Made by a program: the position numbers and the translations under genes. DNA of 15,833 bases from JAGMDK01 sp023128695 (GTDB taxonomy: Bacteria > Planctomycetota > Phycisphaerae > UBA1845 > Fen-1342). Under the pieces are notes generated by a model. The model ran no database searches, was not told the origin of the DNA, and worked only from the letters and a program-made list of their open reading frames with translations. The stretch is taken from assembly GCA_030628805.1 (NCBI GenBank), contig DAOVQG010000075.1:1-15833 (forward strand), given 5' to 3'. Below are positions 5,833 to 13,247 of the stretch, in pieces. The stretch's first letter is position 1. The number at the start of each line of letters is the position of its first letter.

Positions 5833-7146
5833 ATGGCAGGGACTCGGAAAACGCCAAAGCTGCGAGTTTATCGTGACAAGTACTTCTGCGCCGACATATA
5901 CCTGCCCGGCGGCAAGCGGACCACGGTAGGCTTCGGGACAACCGACAAGCGAACCGAGGGCGAGATTTACGCCGCGTTCGGCAAATGGCTCGACCTCTTC
6001 AACCAGCAGCCGCAGAGGGTCCTCTCGTTCGACAATCCCTACGACGCCATAGAGAACATCATCAACCCTCGGAGCAACGTGACGGTCGGCGAACTTCTCC
6101 AGAGGTACCTTGCCCACGTGAAGAAGACGGCGAGGTCCATTCGTGAAGGCATGGAGCACCCCAATCTCCGCTTCATTAGGCGTGTCCAGGAGTTTCTGAA
6201 GCCGTATCAGGATTGGCCGGCCGGTGACCTCGGCCCGGATGAACTCCGGGACGTGCGAGACGCCCTGGTTGCACACAAGTACGTCCACGGAAACAAGACC
6301 AAGCGATACACGCGTCGGGGCGTCAACGACACCATCAAGTGGATTCGCAGGATCTGGCGGTGGGGAATGGGGCGCCAGGTGATCACGGCCGAGCAGGTTC
6401 AGGGTTTGGAGGAAATCGGATCGCTGAGAATGGGGGATACCGACGCGCCCGACAATGCCAGGCGGAGACGTGTGACGAAGAAGGAGTTCCGAAAGGTAGT
6501 CCGTACGGTGTCGAGTGTGGTGGGCGATATGCTTCAGCTCATTTGGCTCACGGCCATGCGGCCGTACGAAGTCTGCGAGATGCGTCCGTATGACATTCTC
6601 CGCGACGATCCTGAGTGCTGGATTTACATTCCCGGACGGGACCAGACGCCGGTTGGCCAGCACAAGACAACCCGATACGAGCAAGTGAAAGTGATCCCCC
6701 TCACTGTGGCAGCCCAGAGAATCCTCGCTCCTCGGATCAAGGACTTCGATTCGAAGGAGCACGTGTTCAGTCCCGCCGAGGCTGTTCAGGACTTCCTCGC
6801 CAGCAAAGCGGCCAAGCGGAAAACACCCTTGAACTGTGGCAACCGCCCGGGAACCAATCGCAGGCGACACCCCATGATTCAACCCGGGAAGAAGTACACG
6901 AGCGATTCTCTGTGCGACGCATGCAAGCGAGGATGCAAACGCGCCAAGGTTGAGCCATTCGTGCCGTATGACTTGCGACGAGCAACGGCGACAGGAGTCC
7001 GGGCCATCCTTGGCAAGGAAGCGGCCAAAGTGTTGCTCGGACATGCGCGAACCGATACGACAGACATATATCTCTTGGAAGAGGTCCAGGAGGCCATTAA
7101 GGTGGCAAAACAGCTGGCCTCGCCCCAGCACCTCCCGCGCGATTGA
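5833..7146 (+). CDS. Tyrosine recombinase / phage-type integrase
   Basis: 437 residues; site-specific recombinase expected to integrate and excise the element in which it lies. ATG 5833 is preceded by GAGAG at 5821-5825. The N-terminus (KLRVYRDKYFCADIYLPGGK) is a probable arm-binding beta-sheet domain. A SAM-like core-binding domain follows from about 82 to 190, and the catalytic domain from about 210. Catalytic residues are Arg243 (LTAMRPYEVCEM), Lys278 (HKTTRY), Arg382, His404 (LLGHA) and nucleophile Tyr413 (TTDIYL). The usual box II His-x-x-Arg is Tyr379-Asp-Leu-Arg382 here, a substitution seen in some active members. A cysteine-containing insert (NCGNRPG ... CDACKRGCKR, 335-369) before box II could bind a metal; this is inference. 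It lies between a tRNA-Asn fragment and a tRNA-Gly-like fragment, and next to the truncated end of the secreted-protein array. No other element genes accompany it. Confidence 0.9.
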   Translation: MAGTRKTPKLRVYRDKYFCADIYLPGGKRTTVGFGTTDKRTEGEIYAAFGKWLDLFNQQPQRVLSFDNPYDAIENIINPRSNVTVGELLQRYLAHVKKTARSIREGMEHPNLRFIRRVQEFLKPYQDWPAGDLGPDELRDVRDALVAHKYVHGNKTKRYTRRGVNDTIKWIRRIWRWGMGRQVITAEQVQGLEEIGSLRMGDTDAPDNARRRRVTKKEFRKVVRTVSSVVGDMLQLIWLTAMRPYEVCEMRPYDILRDDPECWIYIPGRDQTPVGQHKTTRYEQVKVIPLTVAAQRILAPRIKDFDSKEHVFSPAEAVQDFLASKAAKRKTPLNCGNRPGTNRRRHPMIQPGKKYTSDSLCDACKRGCKRAKVEPFVPYDLRRATATGVRAILGKEAAKVLLGHARTDTTDIYLLEEVQEAIKVAKQLASPQHLPRD

Positions 7147-7240
7147 AGTTCAAGCCCACGAAAAGCGCCACGACTCGCTAAATCCACCACGAGAGGTGAT
7201 TCAAGGAAGAGATGCCACAGATTCACAACCTGCGGCGTCA

Positions 7241-7257
7241 CCGAAACTTACCGAAAC
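7241..7257. repeat. CCGAAAC direct repeat, 10-base period
   Basis: CCGAAAC occurs at 7241-7247 and 7251-7257, directly before the tRNA-Gly-like sequence. It mirrors the 10-11-base period repeats on the other side of the integrase, which suggests binding sites near the element end. Confidence 0.3.
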
Positions 7258-7258
7258 A

Positions 7259-7333
7259 GCGGGCGATGGGATTCGAAGCCACGACTTCCAGCTTGGGAAG
7301 CCGGAGCGAGACGATTCTAACCCACTGTGCGAC
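7259..7333 (-). pseudogene. Degenerate tRNA-Gly(CCC)-like sequence
   Basis: On the minus strand the 3' part (7259-7304) fits tRNA-Gly: anticodon stem CCGGC/GCTGG with loop TTCCCAA (anticodon CCC), a T loop TTCGAAT with a stem that has one mismatch, and the acceptor 3' strand CGCCCGC. A D-loop-like AGTGGGTTAGAA follows upstream, but the spacing is too long and no GCGGGCG 5' acceptor strand is present. It is therefore a truncated or decayed tRNA, plausibly the attachment site at the other side of the integrase. Confidence 0.5.
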
Positions 7334-7362
7334 AAGGACTTAAATAATGGCCCCAGCAGTAC

Positions 7363-7623
7363 TTAGGCACTGGTTCTGGACTGTCTGCGCACTGCGTTCT
7401 GGACTGTTTCCACGCTGGTTTTGCCACGAATCTGCCACGAAACGCAAGCACCTGAGTACGAGTAATCATGTGCAGTACCACCGCTCTCCTCATCGAAACC
7501 CCAGTAGGCGATCAGGTCATCGTGCCGGTCGGCAACGGTACCGTTCGCGCCCGCAAGAAGGCAGGCCAGGGCGGCCAGGAGGAGCTGCGGAGACCGGTTG
7601 ACGTAACGCCGCTCGTTGTTCAT
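7363..7623 (-). pseudogene. Unit 8 of the LamG/RHS-stub array, truncated
   Basis: Starts at ATG 7623, overlapping the stop of unit 7 (ATGA), with AAGGAGGA upstream inside that gene. The 31-residue signal peptide (NRSPQLLLAALACLLAGANG, cleavage after TVA) and the first strand of the LamG domain (YWGFDEESGGTAHDYS) match the other units. Homology stops at about 7458, and the remaining 30 or so residues come from unrelated DNA with direct repeats next to the integrase. The rest of the LamG domain, the RHS motif and the tail are missing. The 86-residue product could be secreted but would not fold as a LamG domain. The cut marks where foreign DNA joined the array. Confidence 0.75.
7373..7441. repeat. 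Direct repeats at the junction of the integrase element and the array
   Basis: GTTCTGGACTGT occurs at 7373-7384 and 7396-7407 (23-base period). TGCCACGAA occurs at 7422-7430 and 7433-7441 (11-base period). These lie between the tRNA-Gly-like sequence and the point at which array homology begins (about 7458). They are candidate recombinase arm sites or leftovers of the end of the element. Confidence 0.4.
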
Positions 7624-8739
7624 TTGCTATCCTCCTTGGTTTGGGGTGGAGCCAGGGATGTGCCGGCGGGTTGCTTCTTGTCTTTGCCAGCGAGGGACTC
7701 GTCGGGCTTCTTGGCATGAATGCTGGAGCGCTGGCCGTCCTTCGTGCTCGCCGGCTGGGATGTGGCTGTCTGGCGCGACGGCGCCTGTCTGGACTTGGCT
7801 GTTTTTCGGCCCGGTGCAGCGGCCTTGCTGTTGTAGAAGCGGGTGAAGGTCAAAGGTGAGCCGCGTGACGGGATTGAGAGGTCGGTCTCCTGATGAAAGA
7901 AGCTCCCCGTGGCTGTGTTCACCGGGTCGTTGCTGGTGCCTGAAACGTTGCCTTGATCGCCCTCCGTGTAGTCGGGCTCCGGATCAGGCCGCGGCGTCCA
8001 CTCGTATAGCTGGCGAATCTCGTCCTCGTCCAGTGCGCGATCATAGATACGGACTTCGTCAATGATACCATGGAACCACTGTGGATAGCTAGCCCACCAG
8101 AGACCCATTCGCAACGTTCCACCAGGGCAATCATCAGTCGCACCCGCTGGTACATTGTCGTTTGAACCCTCGGGCATTCCGTTTACATGGATATCGAGAA
8201 CCGCGCCGTCCCAGGTGCCAGTGATAGAATACCACTCCCCAGCCTGTAAGACGCGTTGCGAAGCTACACCGTACCATCCCGATCCGGGCTCGCAGGCGCT
8301 ATTCCTCTTAATGCTAATTGCAGCCTTTCCACTATTTGTTATCCATAAGGCATACTGTTCGCTGTAGGCGGTGGAGTAGATTGATTTGCCCAATATCTTC
8401 ACGTCACCGATATATTGCGGCTTAACCCAGGCGCAGAGTGTGATATGTGCTGGTCTCAGGCTAGCTGAATCTGCTGCCTCCAGATAGTCATTCACGCCAT
8501 CAAAATACAGCGCACTCCCAGATATTCCGTCGAACCAAGACGCTCCATGTCTCGTTCCATGATTCCCATGTCCCGAGTAGTCGTGCGCTGTGTCGCCTTT
8601 CGCCCTCGTCGAAGCTCCAGTAGCCGACCAGGCCGTCGTTGAGATCAGCAGAGGCGCCGGTCACGCCCGCGAGAAGACAGGCCAGGGCTATCAGAGTAAC
8701 CTGCGGCGACCGGTCGATGTAAGTCGATGCGTGTCTCAC
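7620..8739 (-). pseudogene. Unit 7 of the array: LamG protein with RHS stub, one-base frameshift
   Basis: Begins at GTG 8739, overlapping the stop of unit 6 by GTGA. The signal peptide (RSPQVTLIALACLLAGVTGA, cut after ASA) and YWSFDEGE are in frame. One extra base at 8598-8600 (CCTTTCG where the other units have CCTTCG-like sequence) then breaks the frame; the upstream frame stops at 8500. The other frame, open from before 8495 to 7620, holds the LamG core (LRPAHITLCAWVKPQYIGDV ... GIIDEVRIYDRALDEDE), DPVNTATGSFFHQETDLSIP, FTRFYNSKAAA and the Lys-rich tail ending TKEDSK. Removing the base restores a unit of about 372 residues. It is broken as read. A sequencing error is possible, since the run is only three bases and nothing else is damaged. 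Confidence 0.75.
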
Positions 8740-9884
8740 TTAGTCTTCTCCTTTGCCTGAGGCTGGGGTTTGGATGAGCCTGCCGCTTGCTCCTGAGCTT
8801 TCCCGGCAGAGGATTCGCCGTGCTTCTTGGCATCGGCGCTGGGGCGCTCACGGTCCTTCGTGCTCGCAGGCTGGGATGTGGCCGTCTTGCGCTTCGGCGG
8901 CGCCTGTTTGGACTTGGCGGACGCCTGGCCGGACTTGCCAGCCTTGGCCGCCGACGCGGCGGCCTTGCTGTTGTAGAACCGGGTAAATACCAGCGGGGAA
9001 CCACGCGACGGGATCGACAGGTCCGTCTCCTGATGAAAGAAGCTCCCCGTGGCGGTATTCACCGGGTCGCTACTCGTGCCGGATACGTCGCTCTTGTCCC
9101 CATCGGTAGTATCGTCCTGCGGATCAGGGTGCGTCGTGCTCCAGTAGAGATCGAGTATTTCGTCGTGGCTCAGTGCCCTGTCGTAGATACGGACTTCGTC
9201 GATAATGCCGTCGAAGTAGTGAATCGTGGCACCGTCATTTCTTCTTCCCATACGGATGGGTTCATCTTCGGTCACATCGATCGTGGCTGGACAATCGTTC
9301 TCTTGCGCATCCAGTGCACCATCAATGAATATCGAGCCTGACGTTCCACTCTTCGTTGCTGTTATGTGGTACCACGTATCGGTGCTTAAAGAAGCGTTCG
9401 AATAGATTGTGTAAGACGGTGTGCAATCATCTCCGTTATCATCAGCATAGAAGCCCACCTGTCCAGTACCACCATGAATCCACATCCTCCACACCCTGTC
9501 CTGATCTCCTGCGTTGTACCTGGTCACAAGGCACGGGTGTTCCTCCGAAACAAAGCTGCCAACTGTCACCCACAGAGAGATGGAGATGTCTGGAGTGATC
9601 TCAATGCTTGCTGAATCGGGCACCACTACATAGGCATTCAACCCATCATAATAGAGCGCGCTCCCGGATACGCCACCGGTCCACGCCGTACCGTAGATCG
9701 TTCCGTCGTGTCCATTGCCGGAATAGTCGTACGCTGTACCACCCTCGCCTTCGTCAAAGCTCCAGTAACCGACTAAGCCTTCGTTTAGGTCTGCGGCGGC
9801 GTTGTCGCACACGGCCAGGGCCAGCCCCAGGGCCGCGACGACTGACATCGTCAAACAACTTATGGACGTGCCGCGATTCGGCAT
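8736..9884 (-). CDS. Unit 6 of the array: secreted LamG-domain protein with RHS N-terminal stub
   Basis: 382 residues. The signal peptide (1-31, SVVAALGLALAVCDNAAA) is of a different subtype from units 2-4, 7 and 8 and resembles that of unit 5. The LamG/concanavalin-like domain spans about 38-245, with YWSFDEGEGGTAYDYSGNGH, LYYDGLNAYVVVPDSASIEI, WYHITATKSGTSGSIFIDGA and the closing IIDEVRIYDRALSHDEI. Next come a D-rich linker (DPQDDTTDGDKSDVSGTSSD), VNTATGSFFHQETDLSIPSR, FTRFYNSKAAA and a tail rich in K, A, S and Q ending KEKTK. LamG domains usually bind glycans or protein ligands with calcium; the ligand is unknown. The start overlaps unit 5 by 25 bases because unit 5 has lost the shared stop. 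The linker and its coding DNA are almost identical to those of unit 5, indicating recent duplication or gene conversion. Confidence 0.85.
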   Translation of the reverse strand: MPNRGTSISCLTMSVVAALGLALAVCDNAAADLNEGLVGYWSFDEGEGGTAYDYSGNGHDGTIYGTAWTGGVSGSALYYDGLNAYVVVPDSASIEITPDISISLWVTVGSFVSEEHPCLVTRYNAGDQDRVWRMWIHGGTGQVGFYADDNGDDCTPSYTIYSNASLSTDTWYHITATKSGTSGSIFIDGALDAQENDCPATIDVTEDEPIRMGRRNDGATIHYFDGIIDEVRIYDRALSHDEILDLYWSTTHPDPQDDTTDGDKSDVSGTSSDPVNTATGSFFHQETDLSIPSRGSPLVFTRFYNSKAAASAAKAGKSGQASAKSKQAPPKRKTATSQPASTKDRERPSADAKKHGESSAGKAQEQAAGSSKPQPQAKEKTK

Positions 9885-10993
9885 TTCCTGTCCTCCTTCG
9901 CCTTGGCTTGGCCCTTGGACGAGGGCGCAGCCTGCTTCTGGTCCTTGCCGGGTAGGGACTTGCCGGGCTTCTTGGCCTCAACGCTGGAGCGCTTGCCGTC
10001 CTTCGTGCTCGCCGGCTGGGATGTGGGCGTGTCTCGCCCCGTAGCGACCGCCTTCCCCGACTTGCCCGCCTTTCGCCCCGGTGCAGCGGCCTTGCTGTTG
10101 TAGAAACGGGTGAAGATCAGCGGCGAACCCCGCGACGGGATCGACAGATCCGTCTCCTGATGGAAGAAGCTCCCCGTGGCGGTGTTGACCGGGTCGGCAC
10201 TCGTGCCGGAGACGTCGCTCTTGTCCCCATCGGTAGTATCGTCCTGCGGATCAGGGTGCGTCGTGCTCCAGTAGAGATCGAGTATCTCGTCGGGGCTCAG
10301 CGCCCGGTCGTAGACACGCACTTCATCGATGATACCGTTGAAACCGTCGCTGAGTCCTCCCCACCGACTTCCGATGTGAACACCCTGGTCTCCAGCCAAG
10401 ATGCTCTCATCGAATCCGTCGTTCGTTCCGGTCAGGACACCGTCGATGTACATCCGTATTCTTGCCAACGGAGAACTCCTTCTGAACGTACCCACGACAT
10501 AGTGCCAAACGCCGTCGCTCACGCTCGAACTATCCCCTGCCAACTCCCACCCGGAGGATGTTCGCACATAAAAGAGGCTGACTGTGTGCGTGCTGCCGGA
10601 GGCGTACAGCAGCCACTTGGCCTGTGAAAGGTCATGCACAGCAATCGCGGATCCCGCGTTGACGACGGTCGTGTTAATCCATGCCCCAACTGTGATTTCG
10701 TCTCCCACGTCAAACGCCGGACTGTCAGCTATGCTCACGTAGTCATCCACTCCGTCGAAGTACAAAGCGCTTCCGCAGACGCCGCATGTCCACGATGCTC
10801 CCTCGATTGCTCCGTGGTTGCCGTTGCCCGAGTAGTCGTATGCTGTGCCTTCCTGGCCTTCGTCGAAGCTCCAGTAGCCGACGAGGCCGTCGTTCAGGTC
10901 AGCGACCAACTTGTCAGGCGCAGCCAGGGCCAAGCCCAGGGCAGCGAGGGCTGACAGGGTTACACAAGCCATGTGCGCAACGGGATGCGTCAT
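9860..10993 (-). CDS. Unit 5 of the array: secreted LamG-domain protein with RHS N-terminal stub
   Basis: 377 residues. ATG 10993 overlaps the stop of unit 4 (ATGA), with AAAGAGGA before it. The signal peptide ends after residue 31 (LSALAALGLALAAPDKLVA). The LamG domain includes LYFDGVDDYVSIADSPAFDV, VGAWINTTVV, VWHYVVGTFRRSSPLARIRM, YIDGVLTGTNDGFDESILAG and IIDEVRVYDRALSPDEILDL. Linker, RHS opening motif and FTRFYNSKAAAPGRKAGKSG follow. The expected tail end (KEDSK then TGA) reads KEDRKCRIAARP: the TGA of the ATGA junction is TGC here, so the frame continues seven codons into unit 6. Secretion outside the cytoplasm is expected from the signal peptide. No anchoring motif (lipobox, LPxTG, PEP-CTERM) is seen. 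Confidence 0.85.
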   Translation of the reverse strand: MTHPVAHMACVTLSALAALGLALAAPDKLVADLNDGLVGYWSFDEGQEGTAYDYSGNGNHGAIEGASWTCGVCGSALYFDGVDDYVSIADSPAFDVGDEITVGAWINTTVVNAGSAIAVHDLSQAKWLLYASGSTHTVSLFYVRTSSGWELAGDSSSVSDGVWHYVVGTFRRSSPLARIRMYIDGVLTGTNDGFDESILAGDQGVHIGSRWGGLSDGFNGIIDEVRVYDRALSPDEILDLYWSTTHPDPQDDTTDGDKSDVSGTSADPVNTATGSFFHQETDLSIPSRGSPLIFTRFYNSKAAAPGRKAGKSGKAVATGRDTPTSQPASTKDGKRSSVEAKKPGKSLPGKDQKQAAPSSKGQAKAKEDRKCRIAARP

Positions 10994-12129
10994 TTGCTGT
11001 CCTCTTTCGTCTTGGTCTTGGCCTGGGATGGGTTGGCGGCTTGCTTCTGATCTTTGCCGGCAGGGGACTCGTTCTGCTTCTTGGCATCAATACTGGACGG
11101 CTCGCCGGGCTTCTTGCCATCAATGCTGGCCCGCTTGCTGTCCTTTGTGCTCGCCGGCTGGGATGTGGCTGTCTTGCGCCTCGGCGGCGCCTGTTTGGCC
11201 TTGCCTGCCTTCCGCCCCGGTGCAGCGGCCTTGCTGTTGTAGAAACGCGTGAATATCAGCGGGGAACCACGCGACGGGATCGACAGGTCCGTCTCCTGAT
11301 GGAAGAAGCTCCCCGTGGCCGTGTTGACAGGGTCGTCGCTTGCACCTGAAGTGTCGCTCTGATCTCCTTCCGTGTTCTCGTCCTGCTGGTGCGGATGGTC
11401 CAGCCAACAAGTGTAGCGCCATAACTCGTCCACCTCGTCCGTGCTCAGAGCTCTTTCATAGACGCGGACCTCGTCAATGATTGTGTTCTCCACGAACTGC
11501 GAAGTTGCCACGCCGTCGTTGTTCTGGGCCGCGGCACCAATCTGCGTGTAAAGGATCGATGGATTGGGGATCTTCGAACCCGCCGGCTCGATTTCAATGC
11601 CGTCGATGTAGAACCTCTGCGTCGCCGCGTCAACCACATATGCAACATGATGCCATTGGCCGACGGGAACAGGTATGTGGTAGTGCGTTCTGCCTGAGTG
11701 CCCACATCCGGAGACAGACGCACTTATGTATCCATTACCGTAAGACAGGTGCGGTTCGTAACGACAGCTCCCGCCGAAGCCCCTATGGATCAGCGCCCCC
11801 GTTGCCAGCGGCTCCACGTGTCTGAACCACAGCGCTACGCTGTAGGGTGTTTGTGAGTCAGTTGGCGGAATACTCACGTAGTCATCCCCGTCAAAATACA
11901 GGGCGGACCCCGAGAGACCGGCGACCCAACTGGCACCATACACTACCCCATCATGGCCGTTCCCAGACGAATCGTACGCGGTGTCGCCTTCACCTTCGTC
12001 GAAGCCCCAGTAAGCGACTAGGCCGTCGTTCAGGTCGGCGACGGCGCTGCTGACTCCTGCGAGAAGGAAGGCCAGCGCGACCATGAGGAGTTGCCGCGAC
12101 CGGTTCGAGTAACTCGGCGTATGTCTCAT
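10990..12129 (-). CDS. Unit 4 of the array: secreted LamG-domain protein with RHS N-terminal stub
   Basis: 379 residues. ATG 12129 overlaps the stop of unit 3, with GAAGGAGC before it. The signal peptide (NRSRQLLMVALAFLLAGVSS, cut after AVA) is followed by the LamG domain: YWGFDEGEGDTAYDSSGNGH, LYFDGDDYVSIPPTDSQTPY, VALWFRHVEPLATGALIHRG, WHHVAYVVDAATQRFYIDGI and IIDEVRVYERALSTDEV. The core contains two Cys-bearing loops (GGSCRYEPHL, VSGCGHSGRTHYH) absent from its neighbours. The RHS stub and a Lys-rich tail follow. The tail has a small internal duplication (SIDGKKPGEP then SIDAKKQNES), making it slightly longer than the others. It was chosen as one gene because both ends match the array pattern. 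Ligand is unknown. Confidence 0.85.
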   Translation of the reverse strand: MRHTPSYSNRSRQLLMVALAFLLAGVSSAVADLNDGLVAYWGFDEGEGDTAYDSSGNGHDGVVYGASWVAGLSGSALYFDGDDYVSIPPTDSQTPYSVALWFRHVEPLATGALIHRGFGGSCRYEPHLSYGNGYISASVSGCGHSGRTHYHIPVPVGQWHHVAYVVDAATQRFYIDGIEIEPAGSKIPNPSILYTQIGAAAQNNDGVATSQFVENTIIDEVRVYERALSTDEVDELWRYTCWLDHPHQQDENTEGDQSDTSGASDDPVNTATGSFFHQETDLSIPSRGSPLIFTRFYNSKAAAPGRKAGKAKQAPPRRKTATSQPASTKDSKRASIDGKKPGEPSSIDAKKQNESPAGKDQKQAANPSQAKTKTKEDSK

Positions 12130-13247
12130 TTGCTCTGCTCCTTCGTCTTGGGCCGGGCCCGGGATGAACCGGCGGCTTGGTCCTGCTTCTTGCTGGTAGG
12201 AGGGGACTCGTTGGGCTTCTTGGCATCGACGCTGGAGCGCTTGCCGGGCTTCGCGTTCGCCGGCTGGGACGTGGCCGTCCTGGGCCCCGGCGACGCCTGT
12301 TTGGACTTGGCTGCCTTGCGCCCCGGTGCAGCGGCCTTACTGTTGTAGTACCGCGTGAATACGAGCGGCGAACCACGCGACGGGATCGATAGGTCGGTCT
12401 CCTGATGGAAGAAGCTCCCCGTGGCCGTGTTCACGGGGTCCGCGCTCGTGCCGGAGACCTCGGTCTGATCGCCTTCCGTGGTATCTTCCTGCGGGTCGGG
12501 CCGTACGCTCCAATACAGGTCCGCGATCTCGGTGGCGCTCAACGCTCGGTTGTAGATGCGGACTTCGTCGATAAGCCCTTCGAAATCATACCAGTCGGGG
12601 TAATGGTGGGAGAGAACTCCAATTACGAAATCATCCCCTTGGCCCGGCCTGTAGACTATTGCTCCTGTCAGGGCTGCGCTCTTTTCCTTGGCACCGTTGA
12701 CGTACAGCCGCCCTCCTGTTGCAGAATCATACGTGAGCACAATATGATACCACTTGTCGCACGAAGCAACAGTTGATGACAGCAGGAATACCTCCGGGTT
12801 ATTCTCGGCATCATCCAGGTTGACCTCACCATGGATTCTGTCACCCCAACCACCGAGGTTATAGCCGGAACCCCAGTAGTCCCTGCCGCGACTAACTGCA
12901 TAAGCTAGGCCGGAGACGGAACCGAATTGCACCCACGCCGAGGCTGTGAGTGATTGTGTAGGTGCCAACACGGGATTCGTTCCTACCAAGACGTAGTCGT
13001 CGGCTCCGTCAAACTGCAAGGCCGAGCCAGATATGCCGTCAGTCCAGCTTGCTCCGTTGATGGTTCCATCATTCCCATTGCCTGAGTAGTCGTAAGCGGT
13101 GCTGCCTTCCCCCTCGTCGAAGCTCCAATAGCCGACTAGGCCGTCGTTGAGATCTGCGGCGGCGTTGTTGGCTCCCCCCCAAAGGCAAGCCAGGGCTATC
13201 AGGAGAACCTGCGGCGACCGGTTGAAGTAACGTGGCTCGTTGCTCAT
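12126..13247 (-). CDS. Unit 3 of the array: secreted LamG-domain protein with RHS N-terminal stub
   Basis: 373 residues. ATG 13247 overlaps the stop of unit 2 (ATGA), with AAGGAGGA eight to ten bases before. Signal peptide NRSPQVLLIALACLWGGANN, cut after AAA at residue 31. The LamG core carries LQFDGADDYVLVGTNPVLAP, LTASAWVQFGSVSGLAYAVS, KWYHIVLTYDSATGGRLYVN and LIDEVRIYNRALSATEI. A P/D/E/T-rich linker (RPDPQEDTTEGDQTEVSGTS) leads to DPVNTATGSFFHQETDLSIP and FTRYYNSKAAAPGRKAAKSK, then a basic low-complexity tail (about 70 residues, ending TKEQSK). A full RHS protein would continue after the FTRYYNS segment with a GW(T/S)H motif and YD repeats; none is present. Confidence 0.85.
   Translation of the reverse strand: MSNEPRYFNRSPQVLLIALACLWGGANNAAADLNDGLVGYWSFDEGEGSTAYDYSGNGNDGTINGASWTDGISGSALQFDGADDYVLVGTNPVLAPTQSLTASAWVQFGSVSGLAYAVSRGRDYWGSGYNLGGWGDRIHGEVNLDDAENNPEVFLLSSTVASCDKWYHIVLTYDSATGGRLYVNGAKEKSAALTGAIVYRPGQGDDFVIGVLSHHYPDWYDFEGLIDEVRIYNRALSATEIADLYWSVRPDPQEDTTEGDQTEVSGTSADPVNTATGSFFHQETDLSIPSRGSPLVFTRYYNSKAAAPGRKAAKSKQASPGPRTATSQPANAKPGKRSSVDAKKPNESPPTSKKQDQAAGSSRARPKTKEQSK

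Noticed and set aside
5689..7131. 480-residue minus-strand open frame antisense to the integrase
   Set aside because: Mirror of the integrase codons; the + frame has the R, K, R, H and Y catalytic residues and a start with a ribosome site.
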